A DNA stretch of 64,000 bases from Limnohabitans sp. G3-2 (GCF_002778275.1 NZ_NESG01000005.1:1-64000), one strand, 5' to 3'; shown: positions 27,381-35,253, counted from the stretch's first letter. Numbers and translations: made by a program. Notes: generated from the letters alone by a model not told the origin.

Positions 27381-28154
27381 TCAGTCCCACTTCCTCCATG
27401 GGGCTTGACCACTGGCCCAGAGATTTTCTAGCGTCATTTTGTCGTGCAGTGTGTCCATGGGTTGCCAGAAACCGTAATGCTGATATGCCATCAACTGACC
27501 GTCTGCGGCAAGTTGCATCAGTGGTTGCTGCTCCCAGATTGTGCTGTCGTCTTCAAGGTGTCTGAGAACCTGTGGTGAAAGCACAAAAAAACCACCATTG
27601 ATAAACGCGCCGTCACCCTTGGGTTTTTCCTTGAAGCGCATCACCTGGTTCTTTTGGATATCAAGTGCACCAAATCTACCGGGAGGGTAGGTAGCCGTAA
27701 GTGTGGCATCTTTGCCGTGACTTCGGTGGAAAGCGATTGTGGCAGTAATGTCTACGTCACTCACACCATCACCATATGTAAAGCAAAAGGCTTCTTCATC
27801 TTTAACGTAGTCGGCCACGCGGCGCAACCGGCCGCCGGTCATGGAGTTGTCGCCTGTGTCAACAAGTGTGATGGTCCAGGGTTCAGCGCGCTTTTGATGA
27901 ACTACCATAAGGTTGGATTGCATCTCAAATGTGACATCCGACATATGCAAAAAGTAATTCGCAAAGTACTCTTTAATCAGGTAGCCTTTGTAACCGCAGC
28001 AGATAATAAAATCATTTATGCCGTGGTGGGAGTACATCTTGAGGATATGCCATAGGATGGGCCGACCACCGATTTCAACCATTGGCTTAGGTCGTGTCGC
28101 GGTTTCTTCGCTAAGACGTGTTCCCAACCCACCAGCTAGGATGACTGCTTTCAT
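27381..28154 (-). CDS. rfbF: Glucose-1-phosphate cytidylyltransferase
   Basis: The 257-residue nucleotidyltransferase has VILAGGLGTRLSEETATRPK, the family signature, then ICCGYKGYLIKEYF and FCFTYGDGVSDVD. It makes CDP-glucose from CTP and glucose-1-phosphate. It is the first gene of the CDP-sugar block, with a good ribosome-binding site (AAGGA) before ATG and a 303-bp AT-rich region upstream. Confidence 0.96.
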   Translation of the reverse strand: MKAVILAGGLGTRLSEETATRPKPMVEIGGRPILWHILKMYSHHGINDFIICCGYKGYLIKEYFANYFLHMSDVTFEMQSNLMVVHQKRAEPWTITLVDTGDNSMTGGRLRRVADYVKDEEAFCFTYGDGVSDVDITATIAFHRSHGKDATLTATYPPGRFGALDIQKNQVMRFKEKPKGDGAFINGGFFVLSPQVLRHLEDDSTIWEQQPLMQLAADGQLMAYQHYGFWQPMDTLHDKMTLENLWASGQAPWRKWD

Positions 28155-28457
28155 TTGTTTGATTCCTTTCTACTGAATTGAATTTTTCAGTTATATTTTG
28201 TTAGGCATTTTTAGCTCGGTATATGTACAATTTGCGATGATTTTTTATTACTACATCCACCATAAAATTATGCATAACCACTAAATTTATTATTGCAGAG
28301 CAACCAAAAATGCAATTATTTATCATTTGGTTTAACTTTCATTAATATCCTTAAATCCATCACAGCCCTCTTTTACCAAATACTAACTGTTTACATTTTG
28401 ATAATTTTCAAAATCAAAGTGCATAAATTTGCCAAGCAGAGGAAATTACTAAGGTGT
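28155..28457. other. AT-rich intergenic region before the CDP-sugar genes
   Basis: There is no gene in these 303 bases. Composition is far more AT-rich than the wecA-like gene on its right, and it marks a composition border. It probably contains the promoter of the rfbF operon, but I cannot pick one -10/-35 pair with confidence. No terminator-like hairpin was seen after the wecA-like gene. Confidence 0.5.
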
Positions 28458-29579
28458 CTATACCTTGACCAGCAAAAAGCCAATGGGCGAACACCAGTGG
28501 TACCGCACCATGCGGGCATAAGTGGCGACATAGCCCAAGCTCAAGCCCACGAATGCGGCGGCAGACCAGCGGACCGACCCATGCGTGAGGCTGGCCAGGA
28601 CGATGGCTGTCAAGGTCATGAAACCAATGAGTGCACCCGTGATGGAGTTGCGCACGCGGTTGCTGTGCTGCCCAAACCAGCGGCGCACATAGCGCTGCTT
28701 GACCAGGCTGTGAAAATGCAGACGGTCTGGTTGGCCGGGGCTGAGCTTTTTGATGCGGCGGCGGTAGATGGAAAACAGCACCTCGGTCACCGGGTGCACA
28801 CACACCACCAAGGGGGCAAAGGCCGAGACGCTGGGGTTGCGCTCGATGAGCAGCACGGCCACCCAAGCCAGCGCAAAGCCAATGAAGTACGAACCGCCGT
28901 CGCCCAAAAACAGTTTGCCCAAAGGCCAGTTGACCCAAAAGAAACCCCACACACAAGCCGCCAACACCAGTGCGGTACCTGCCAGCGCGGTGTCGCCAAC
29001 TTGCCAGGCGATCATGCCCAGGCCCATGAAGGCCAAGGTGGACATGGTGCTGGCCAGGCCGTTGAAGCCGTCGATGATGTTGATGGCGTTGGCCACGCCG
29101 CCCACGGCAAAGGCCGTGAAAAGGACCGACACGAGGGTGATGCCCAGCAACCAGTCCACGCCCCAGATGTCGACCCCGCTGATGGATTGGCCGGTGATCC
29201 ACCACGCCAGAAAACCCGACGCCATGGTGGCCAGCAGGCGCTGCATGACGCCCACGCGTTTGGTGATGTCTTCGGCCACACCAAACATGAAGGCGGGCAT
29301 GCCGGCCAGTAAGATGGGGGTGAGCAAGGCCTGCACGGCTTGCGGGGCTTTGGCCCAGGCCACCACCAGGCCCAACACAATGGGCACGCCGCCAATGCGG
29401 GGCGTGGGTGCGGTGTGGAACTTTTGCACCCCGTCGGTGAAGTCCATGGTCAAGGCGCCGTGCCAGCGCTTGGTGATGACCAGCAGCACGCACAGCACAA
29501 AGCTGGCAGCCATGCCCCAGGCGGCTGCGTGCAGTGCGGTTGATTCAAAAACGCCTTGGAGGGCGTGGAGGGGGGTCAT
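28458..29579 (-). CDS. WecA/WbpL-type undecaprenyl-phosphate sugar-1-phosphate transferase (polytopic)
   Basis: The 373-residue protein of the MraY/WecA family has about 10-11 hydrophobic segments. Motifs are TPRIGGVPI, INIIDGFNGLAS (the Asp-rich active-site loop), KLFLGDGGSYFIGF and the His-rich RLHFHSLV. It starts the repeat unit by moving GlcNAc-1-P, GalNAc-1-P or a deoxy analogue from UDP to undecaprenyl phosphate. A damaged copy of its 5' end lies 0.7 kb upstream (30311-30484). Two kinds of initiating transferase in one locus are unusual. Confidence 0.9.
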   Translation of the reverse strand: MTPLHALQGVFESTALHAAAWGMAASFVLCVLLVITKRWHGALTMDFTDGVQKFHTAPTPRIGGVPIVLGLVVAWAKAPQAVQALLTPILLAGMPAFMFGVAEDITKRVGVMQRLLATMASGFLAWWITGQSISGVDIWGVDWLLGITLVSVLFTAFAVGGVANAINIIDGFNGLASTMSTLAFMGLGMIAWQVGDTALAGTALVLAACVWGFFWVNWPLGKLFLGDGGSYFIGFALAWVAVLLIERNPSVSAFAPLVVCVHPVTEVLFSIYRRRIKKLSPGQPDRLHFHSLVKQRYVRRWFGQHSNRVRNSITGALIGFMTLTAIVLASLTHGSVRWSAAAFVGLSLGYVATYARMVRYHWCSPIGFLLVKV

Positions 29580-29584
29580 GGTTT

Positions 29585-30019
29585 TCAGTGGTGCAACCAG
29601 GGGTTGATGAATTGCAGGCCGGTAATGCCTTCAAAGTCTTTGGTGTTGCGAGTCACCAGTGTCAGCTGCGTGGCCAGTGCGATGGCGGCTATTTGCGCGT
29701 CTGCAGTGTCGATCGGCCGACCGGCCAGCTGGCGTTGTGCCCTGACCATGGCGTAGTGCGCTATGGCCTTGCCCCCAAAATCAAAGCATCGGCCTGAAAA
29801 GTCTTCTTCAAAGATTTGGCTTGCCGCTTGTGCCATGGCTTCACGCCGCTTGCCTGCGGGCAAGAGTGCAATACCCGCCAGTATTTCTGCATGGGTGATG
29901 GCACTGGTTTGCATCAAGTTGGCGTTTTGACTCGCAAACCAGGCCAACACTTGAGGAGCGGGGTTTTCACGCATCAGCTCTGAGAGGACGTTGGTGTCGA
30001 TGAGGAAACCCGTGTTCAT
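29585..30019 (-). CDS. PIN-domain toxin, FitB/VapC type
   Basis: The 144-residue PIN-domain ribonuclease has acidic residues in FLIDTNVLSELMR (first Asp), AEILAG (Glu) and PIDTADAQIAA (later Asp), and ends with LVTRNTKDFEGI, the FitB-type tail. Target RNA is not readable. It overlaps the antitoxin stop (ATGA) and lies 5 bp before the wecA-like start. It probably stabilises this variable locus. Confidence 0.92.
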   Translation of the reverse strand: MNTGFLIDTNVLSELMRENPAPQVLAWFASQNANLMQTSAITHAEILAGIALLPAGKRREAMAQAASQIFEEDFSGRCFDFGGKAIAHYAMVRAQRQLAGRPIDTADAQIAAIALATQLTLVTRNTKDFEGITGLQFINPWLHH

Positions 30020-30273
30020 GTGGGATCAAAACTGGGCACTGGGCGTGCCGGCAGGCGTTCGGGGACTGGCAGATCTTCAGCACCCAGACCCTTAAAGCGC
30101 TGATTGATGCGAAGCGCAAATTCAAGACCATTGGCTGGGCTGGCGTCTGCCGCCAGCGTGTTTTGCAGGATGTTTCGGACCTCTTGCTCCATGGACAAAC
30201 CATGACGCGCAGCCCGCAAGCGCAGGCTGGCTTTGAGCTTATCGTCGAGGTTCCGGATGGTGATGCTGCTCAT
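30016..30273 (-). CDS. Antitoxin, FitA/Arc-type ribbon-helix-helix
   Basis: The 85-residue protein has an N-terminal ribbon-helix-helix DNA-binding part (SSITIRNLDDKLKASLRLR) followed by HGLSMEQEVRNIL, the FitA pattern, and a C-terminal tail for toxin neutralisation. ATG at 30273 is chosen over TTG four codons upstream. An inverted repeat directly upstream is a good operator for autorepression. Confidence 0.9.
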   Translation of the reverse strand: MSSITIRNLDDKLKASLRLRAARHGLSMEQEVRNILQNTLAADASPANGLEFALRINQRFKGLGAEDLPVPERLPARPVPSFDPT

Positions 30274-30287
30274 GATGCGCCCCAATT

Positions 30288-30313
30288 TGATTGCAATGAT
30301 TGCATTGTAATCA
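30288..30313. promoter_or_regulatory. Probable operator of the FitAB-type toxin-antitoxin pair
   Basis: TGATTGCAAT and ATTGTAATCA form a 10-bp inverted repeat (one mismatch) with a 6-bp spacer, 15 bp before the antitoxin ATG. Ribbon-helix-helix antitoxins usually bind such repeats. It also overlaps the last codons of the truncated wecA fragment. Confidence 0.55.
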
Positions 30314-30484
30314 TTTGGGAGATTTTAAGAGTGACGCCATGGTGGCCAGCAGGCGCTGCATGACGCCCATGCGTTTGGTGATGACCAGCAGCACGCACAG
30401 CACAAAGCTGGCGGCCATGCCCCAGGCGGCGGCCTGCAGTGCGGGTGATTGAAAAACGCCTTGGAAGGCGTGGAGGGGGGTCAT
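30311..30484 (-). pseudogene. Truncated, internally deleted copy of the wecA-like gene
   Basis: The 57 codons begin with MTPLHAFQGVFQSPALQ, very close to the N-terminus of the intact wecA-like protein at 29579. After VLLVITKR the sequence jumps to MGVMQRLLATMAS, which in the intact protein follows a second ITKR about 60 residues later. The join therefore lies at a repeated ITKR-coding sequence, as expected for recombination between short direct repeats. The frame then runs into the upstream region of the toxin-antitoxin pair and stops. The start overlaps the ATPase stop (ATGA). Confidence 0.85.
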
Positions 30485-31815
30485 GGGGTGGGGGCCGTCA
30501 ATGGGTTGAGCAGCCAAGTGGTGGCACGGTGCAGTTCTATGCCTTGGGGCAAGGCCAGCACAGCAGGCGATGTGAGGCTGATCAGCATTCGCCTGGCTTG
30601 TGGCCAGAGGGTTTGCGTGTCTTGCAGGGCGCGCACTTCGCGCTGCAGCGTTTCGGGGTCGGTCAGGTCTAGGCAGACTTGCACCAGCCAAGTTTCACCT
30701 TGGGGCAGTTGGGCACAAAAATCCACTTCGTAGCCGCCTGGTGTGTGCACATAGCCTGTGCTTGCCCCCAGGCGTTGCAATTCGTGCAACACAGCGGTTT
30801 CCAGGGCGTGGCCGGTATTGGGTTTGCCGCTCAGTTCAAACAAAGCCATGAGGCCCGTGTCCACCGGGTAAATTTTGCGTGGGTTGACTTGCCTGCGGCG
30901 CACCGAGTCACTGGCCAGCTCGACGCTGGTGAGCAAAAAACTGTCTTCCAGGTGGGCCAGCATTTGGTGCAGGCTGTCTTTGCCGATGGCCACACCGCGT
31001 GATTTGAGATCGCCATGAAATTTGTTGATGCTGAACGCGCCTGCGGCATTGCCCAGCAGTTGCTGCACAAGCCACCGCAGCACTTGCGGCTGTTGGAGGT
31101 TATGCCGCTCAATGATGTCGCGCAACAACACCACATCCACGTAGTTGCGCAACAGCTCAATGCGGCTGCGTGTATCGAGCTGCTGCGCCTCAGGAAAGCC
31201 GCCTGTGCTGAGGTAGCCCAGCAAGGCGTGCTCAAGCTTGGAGTGCTCGGCTTTGGTCAGTCGGTCGGTTGGTTTGAGGGGCTCTTGGCCCGCATGGCGC
31301 AAGGCTTCGCGAAAGCTGAATGGGGTGACCACGGCTTCAAGTGCGCGGCCACGCATGCTGGTGGCCACTTCGCGTGAAAGCAGTTTGGCGGATGAGCCAG
31401 ATATGAAGAGTTCGATGTTTTCTGTGTCCAGAAGACGTCGCACGAAGAGTTCCCAACCGGTGATGGTCTGGATTTCGTCGAGAAAGAAGGTGCACCGTTG
31501 CGCGTCGCGCCATTCGGGGTGAAGCCGGTAGTATTCGTCAACAAGGACGTCAAGGTCGCTGGCTTTGAGGTCTGCCAGGCGTTCGTCTTCGAAGCTGAAA
31601 TACAGCAGCGCTTCACGCGGTGCGCCTTGGCTGTGCCTTTGGGCCAGTTGTTGCCACAAAAAGCTGGTTTTGCCTGCCCGCCGCATGCCAATGACGGCCA
31701 GCGCCTTGCCTTGCACGGCAGGCAGCCACACATCACGTGGCGTGAGTGTCGGCAACGTGGCGGCTTGGCTGTCCAGAATTTTTTGCCGGACAATGGCGCG
31801 AAATTGACTTTGCAT
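30481..31815 (-). CDS. AAA+ ATPase with DUF4143 C-terminal domain
   Basis: The 444-residue protein has an AAA_14 ATPase domain with Walker A GMRRAGKTS near residue 43, Walker B CTFFLDEIQ near 110, SGSSAKLLS (sensor) and a DUF4143 domain in the C-terminal half with YVHTPGGYEVDFCAQ. Members occur as accessory genes of unknown role in mobile and variable regions. Nothing links it to polysaccharide synthesis. A near-perfect palindrome lies 12 bp before its ATG. Confidence 0.88.
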   Translation of the reverse strand: MQSQFRAIVRQKILDSQAATLPTLTPRDVWLPAVQGKALAVIGMRRAGKTSFLWQQLAQRHSQGAPREALLYFSFEDERLADLKASDLDVLVDEYYRLHPEWRDAQRCTFFLDEIQTITGWELFVRRLLDTENIELFISGSSAKLLSREVATSMRGRALEAVVTPFSFREALRHAGQEPLKPTDRLTKAEHSKLEHALLGYLSTGGFPEAQQLDTRSRIELLRNYVDVVLLRDIIERHNLQQPQVLRWLVQQLLGNAAGAFSINKFHGDLKSRGVAIGKDSLHQMLAHLEDSFLLTSVELASDSVRRRQVNPRKIYPVDTGLMALFELSGKPNTGHALETAVLHELQRLGASTGYVHTPGGYEVDFCAQLPQGETWLVQVCLDLTDPETLQREVRALQDTQTLWPQARRMLISLTSPAVLALPQGIELHRATTWLLNPLTAPTP

Positions 31816-31827
31816 GAGGGTTATTTT

Positions 31828-31866
31828 ATTGATTTATTGTCTTTTTGAAAAGGACAATAAATCAAT
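31828..31866. promoter_or_regulatory. 39-bp palindrome before the ATPase gene
   Basis: ATTGATTTATTGTC (31828-31841) and GACAATAAATCAAT (31853-31866) are perfectly complementary, and the inner TTTTT/GAAAA bases extend the symmetry with one mismatch. It could be an operator, or a 5' hairpin covering the ATPase start, where I see no Shine-Dalgarno sequence. It may also mark the end of an inserted ATPase cassette. Confidence 0.6.
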
Positions 31867-31912
31867 CCTGGGGCTGGGCAGACTGTTTGACATGCCCGAC
31901 CTGATCGGGGAT

Positions 31913-33085
31913 TCAGCTTGATCTGCCCAAGGCTTTGCGCCAGCTGGTTTGGAGGCGCGCGAGTTTGCTGGCGGATTCTGGGTCTTGGCCTGCGTTGCGC
32001 AGGGCTTGGCGGATGAAGACGAAGAGCAAAAGGGCAAAGCCAGCGGCCAGGGTGGCGATGATGGCGATGAGGGCTTTTTTGGGTTTGGATTTTTTCTCGG
32101 GCGGCTGGGCGGCGTCGAGCACTTGGATGACGGCGCCTTCGCGCGACTCGTCAACCTTGGCCAGCTCAAACTGTTTGGCAAAGAGTTCAAACAAGGTTTC
32201 TTGGTATTTGAACTCGCGGTATTTGGCCACGTAGTCGCCCTGCCCTGTGCTGGCGGGTTGGTCTTTCTCTTGCTTGGCCAGTTGGGCGCGCAGGTTGCCC
32301 AGCTCGTTCATGGCTTGCTTGAAGTCGGGGGCCGTCTCGGCCAAGTAGCCGCGCATGGCGCCCACTTTGACTTCTTGTGCAGTGACTTGGGCTTGCAGTG
32401 CCGCCACGCCCGCGACGGCGGCGGTGGGGTTGGATTTGAGCGTGCTGCCACTGACGCCTGTGGCGCGCAGGGCCAGTTCGGCCGCGACCATTTTGTCTTT
32501 GACTTGGCCGAGTTGCTTTTCAAAGAACATGCGGCGTTGTTGGGCCTCGGTCACGGCCAGCTTGGCCAGCAGTTTTTGCAGCTCATCCACATGGGCGTTG
32601 GCGAGATCTGCGGCAAATTGGGGGTCTTTGTCGTCCACCTCGACGGTGATCAGGCCGTCTTTGCCACTGGTGGCGCGGGTGTTGCCGGTCAACGCCAAGC
32701 GAGTGTCTGCTTTGAATTTGGTTTCGTAGCGGTCTTGCAGTTTGAAGCGCTCGATCAACTCGTCTTGCACACGGTTGCTTTTCATGAAAGCGAGGTACTG
32801 GTCAGCGGGGTTTTTGAGGCCTGCTGCGGCCCCGGCCAAACCACCCAAACCACCCAGGCTGGCGAGCATGCTGGCCGCAGCGCTTTGCTGTTGCTGGGGG
32901 GGGAGGAATTTGACGGTGGCGGTGAAGGTAGGGGCAATGGCAAAGCTGATGCCCAAAGCGGCCAGGCCGACCAGCAGCGGGCCCAGAATGAGCAGGCGCA
33001 GGTTGTCGACGATGGTTTGCAGCAGGTCGAGCAGGCTGATTTCGTCTTCTTGCAGGTCGAGGGGGGTGTTGGGGGTGTCGGTCAC
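31913..33085 (-). CDS. Wzz-type chain-length determinant
   Basis: The 390-residue protein has a transmembrane helix near residues 30-50, a large periplasmic coiled-coil-rich part, and a second helix near 335-357 (ALIAIIATLAAGFALLLFVF), the standard Wzz/PCP layout. LLDLLQTIVDNL at the N-terminus fits the Wzz domain. The DAAQPPEKKSKPKKAL segment before the second helix is the usual Pro-rich motif. It should set the chain length with Wzy. Confidence 0.9.
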   Translation of the reverse strand: MTDTPNTPLDLQEDEISLLDLLQTIVDNLRLLILGPLLVGLAALGISFAIAPTFTATVKFLPPQQQQSAAASMLASLGGLGGLAGAAAGLKNPADQYLAFMKSNRVQDELIERFKLQDRYETKFKADTRLALTGNTRATSGKDGLITVEVDDKDPQFAADLANAHVDELQKLLAKLAVTEAQQRRMFFEKQLGQVKDKMVAAELALRATGVSGSTLKSNPTAAVAGVAALQAQVTAQEVKVGAMRGYLAETAPDFKQAMNELGNLRAQLAKQEKDQPASTGQGDYVAKYREFKYQETLFELFAKQFELAKVDESREGAVIQVLDAAQPPEKKSKPKKALIAIIATLAAGFALLLFVFIRQALRNAGQDPESASKLARLQTSWRKALGRSS

Positions 33086-33100
33086 GGTTGGTTTTTTGAG

Positions 33101-33133
33101 GGATTCGCTTGCGGGGGCAAGCTCCTACAGGGG
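33101..33133. repeat. REP-like palindrome, GCTTGC type (copy 1 of 7)
   Basis: GGATTCGCTTGCGGGG followed by GCAAGCTCCTACAGGGG: a 6-bp stem (GCTTGC/GCAAGC), a 4-nt GGGG loop and the tail TCCTAC. Further copies lie at 33944-33976, 33990-34021, 35568-35600, 35615-35640 (partial), 36047-36079 and 36094-36125, all in the same orientation and between the nucleotidyltransferase/HEPN modules. Confidence 0.85.
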
Positions 33134-33149
33134 ATTGGTGGTTTGTTGC

Positions 33150-33629
33150 TTAGTGGTTGATTAAGCGTTGGGCTTCGATCATCATTTTTTGGCCCGCCGC
33201 AACCAGTGTGGCGACGTGTTGGTGTCCAGCTTGCAAAGCGCTGGCCAAGATCGCCAAGTCTTCAATGTACTCGTGCACCATTTGGTTGCGAAGTTTTCGA
33301 ATTTCCAGCCATGTTTCAGCAGATTCGATCCAATCCAGTCGTTCTGCTCGGTCCAGGTTGTCTATGGCCGCGCCGGGTTTTTCTGCCAAAGCCAAGAGGA
33401 GTTGGGGCAAAAACTTGTCGCCCAAGTTGTCTTGCAATCGGCCAAAGCGGCTGACAAAGGCATCGAGTCTTTCAGCCAAGATGGGGTCTGTGTCGATTTT
33501 TTGCGCAGCATCGATGGTAAAAAGATCGGCAAACAAGCGACGGTCGGTGTCCAGCAAGTGCTGGATTTCTTTTTGGGTGATGCGGCAGAGGAAAGTCAGC
33601 CGCTCGTGTTGTGCTGGACTGATTTTCAA
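33150..33629 (-). CDS. HepT-type HEPN protein, module 1 (toxin)
   Basis: The 159-residue all-helical protein has the HEPN signature R-X4-H-X-Y in LRNQMVHEY near residue 118, the site that MntA-type enzymes AMPylate on Tyr. TTG start overlaps the stop of its nucleotidyltransferase partner (TTGA). HepT proteins are RNases held inactive by their partner. Confidence 0.8.
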   Translation of the reverse strand: MKISPAQHERLTFLCRITQKEIQHLLDTDRRLFADLFTIDAAQKIDTDPILAERLDAFVSRFGRLQDNLGDKFLPQLLLALAEKPGAAIDNLDRAERLDWIESAETWLEIRKLRNQMVHEYIEDLAILASALQAGHQHVATLVAAGQKMMIEAQRLINH

Positions 33630-33925
33630 AGCCGTATGCCTTCTTGTTTGGCGATGCGGTGAATGGGCTGCTCCATCAAGTTGGGGGCCTTCAAGACCAC
33701 ATCGACTCTGCGCCCATGCATGGAACGAGACACCTGACTGGACAGGCGTGCCGCCAGCACCGCCGGATCAGCAATGGCTTGGGTCACTTCAACCATCAAA
33801 TCCACATCCCCACCCTTTTGCTCGTCGTGCACCCGCGAGCCAAACAGGGTGACTTGCGCGCCCTCACCCAGCACGGCTTGGGCGGTGCTTTTGATGGTGT
33901 CGATTTGGGCGGGGGTCAAGCGCAT
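33626..33925 (-). CDS. MntA-type minimal nucleotidyltransferase, module 1 (antitoxin)
   Basis: The 99-residue protein has the polymerase-beta-type motif GS-X9-D-X-D in LFGSRVHDEQKGGDVDL. In MntA-HepT pairs it AMPylates the HEPN partner. The first 34 residues are identical to module 3 and differ by one residue from module 2, but the rest differs. It is followed by its HEPN gene with a 4-bp overlap. A REP-like element lies just upstream. Confidence 0.85.
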   Translation of the reverse strand: MRLTPAQIDTIKSTAQAVLGEGAQVTLFGSRVHDEQKGGDVDLMVEVTQAIADPAVLAARLSSQVSRSMHGRRVDVVLKAPNLMEQPIHRIAKQEGIRL

Positions 33926-33943
33926 GGCTGAGGGGTGGTTTGG

Positions 33944-34021
33944 GGATTCGCTTGCGGGGGCAAGCTACTACAGGGGATTGGTTATTTGGGGACTCGCTTG
34001 CGGGGGCAAGCGCCTGCAGGG
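33944..34021. repeat. Two REP-like palindromes, GCTTGC type (copies 2 and 3)
   Basis: Two tandem units in the same orientation separate module 1 from module 2. Each has the stem GCTTGC/GCAAGC, the loop GGGG and a tail beginning TACTAC or GCCTGC, which departs slightly from TCCTAC. The flank GGCTGAGGGGTGGTTTGGGG is shared with copy 4. Confidence 0.85.
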
Positions 34022-34022
34022 A

Positions 34023-34484
34023 TCAATTTCGAGGGTATGTGCTTTGGCAGAAGTGGATTAATTGCGCATGCCACTCCAACAAAGCAGGTGCTGACTGAAC
34101 CATTTGCTCAAAGAACTCATGCAACACAGCGGGATCGTCTTCGTATTCATGGTTCACCGCATTGCGCAATTCACGAATCTCTTTCCACCGGTCCACTGAA
34201 GAGATACAGCCGAGCTTTTCCATGTAGAGCAACACGGACGTAAAGGGCTCAGAGGGTTTTTCTTCCTCCACAGCCAAGGCTTTCATGGTTTTGCCCATGT
34301 GCTCTTGGTATTCACTGAACCGGATACGAAACGCTGCCAGTGTTTCGTGATGCTCGGGTTGCAGGGCTTGCCAGTTTTGAATGGGCAGCAAAGCAGTGAC
34401 CTGCTCAATGGAGTAAAGCAAATACACACGCATGCGGACCAGATGGTCCAACTTTTTCCAGATCAAGGCGATGTGCTCGCTCAC
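34023..34484 (-). CDS. HEPN-like protein, module 2 (toxin)
   Basis: The 153-residue helical protein has R-X4-H-X-Y in LRNAVNHEY near residue 118, the HepT active-site motif. Otherwise its sequence differs strongly from modules 1 and 3. GTG start overlaps the stop of the module 2 nucleotidyltransferase (GTGA). Confidence 0.75.
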   Translation of the reverse strand: MSEHIALIWKKLDHLVRMRVYLLYSIEQVTALLPIQNWQALQPEHHETLAAFRIRFSEYQEHMGKTMKALAVEEEKPSEPFTSVLLYMEKLGCISSVDRWKEIRELRNAVNHEYEDDPAVLHEFFEQMVQSAPALLEWHAQLIHFCQSTYPRN

Positions 34485-34765
34485 AGCCGAATGCCTTCTT
34501 GCTTGGCGATCATGGCGATGGGGCTGTGGTCACCGTGGGGTTTGACGATGAGGTCAACCGGCATGTCGAGTTGATCTTGCAGGCTGACTTTGCAGCGGAT
34601 TTTTTTCATCAAATCGGGGTGCGCGGTTTCAACGTACAGGTCCACATCCCCACCCTTTTGCTGGTCGTGCACCCGTGAGCCAAACAGGGTAACTTGCGCG
34701 CCCTCACCCAGCAAGGCTTGGGCGGTGCTTTTGATGGTGTCGATTTGGGCGGGGGTCAGGCGCAT
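34481..34765 (-). CDS. MntA-type minimal nucleotidyltransferase, module 2 (antitoxin)
   Basis: The 94-residue protein has LFGSRVHDQQKGGDVDL. After this motif, the sequence (ETAHPDLMKKIRCKVS) departs from modules 1 and 3. Its start lies 10 bp inside the end of the HEPN gene of module 3, so the modules are joined in one transcript. Confidence 0.85.
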   Translation of the reverse strand: MRLTPAQIDTIKSTAQALLGEGAQVTLFGSRVHDQQKGGDVDLYVETAHPDLMKKIRCKVSLQDQLDMPVDLIVKPHGDHSPIAMIAKQEGIRL

Positions 34766-35253
34766 GGCAAGACACCCAGTCTTTGAAGTTCAGACTCTGT
34801 GTTTTTGATCACATCAAACAACATTTGGCTGGCCACTTGGGCAAGTTGCAAGCCCTCGAGGAAACTTTGTGTGTCTTGCATGTATTCATGAACCAAGACG
34901 TTGCGCAGTTTGCGAGCGGCCAAAAAGTCATCGGCACTGCACAAAATACCGGCACGTTCCGCAAAGTTCAACACATCAATTTGTGTTCTGTGCTGCTCGC
35001 CGACGAGCTGGGCATAGCGGGGGATGAGTTTTTCGCCCAGATGATCTTGCAACCTGCCGAAACGGCTGACAAAGGCCTCGACTTTTTCGGCCAATTCAGG
35101 GCGCTGTGCGAGGCTCTCTACCCACTGAAGGTCAATGGAGAGTGCGAACAAGGTACTGTGGCTGTATTGGAAATGGACCGCTTCTTTGCGGGCCAAGTCC
35201 AGCGCAAGAAGCGCATTTTGGGCGTGCTCGGAAAGATGCAAAGAGGTGCTCAC
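34756..35253 (-). CDS. HEPN-like protein, module 3 (toxin)
   Basis: The 165-residue helical protein has R-X4-H-X-Y in LRNVLVHEY near residue 123. It shares with module 1 the pattern EAFVSRFGRLQD and LGEKLIP/LGDKFLP, so the two are closer paralogues than module 2. GTG start overlaps its nucleotidyltransferase stop (GTGA). Confidence 0.8.
   Translation of the reverse strand: MSTSLHLSEHAQNALLALDLARKEAVHFQYSHSTLFALSIDLQWVESLAQRPELAEKVEAFVSRFGRLQDHLGEKLIPRYAQLVGEQHRTQIDVLNFAERAGILCSADDFLAARKLRNVLVHEYMQDTQSFLEGLQLAQVASQMLFDVIKNTESELQRLGVLPCA

Noticed and set aside
26119..28457. A search for RfbH (CDP-6-deoxy-4-hexulose-3-dehydrase) near rfbFG
   Set aside because: No frame with the aminotransferase-like or 2Fe-2S features is found in the block, so a 3,6-dideoxyhexose pathway is not supported.
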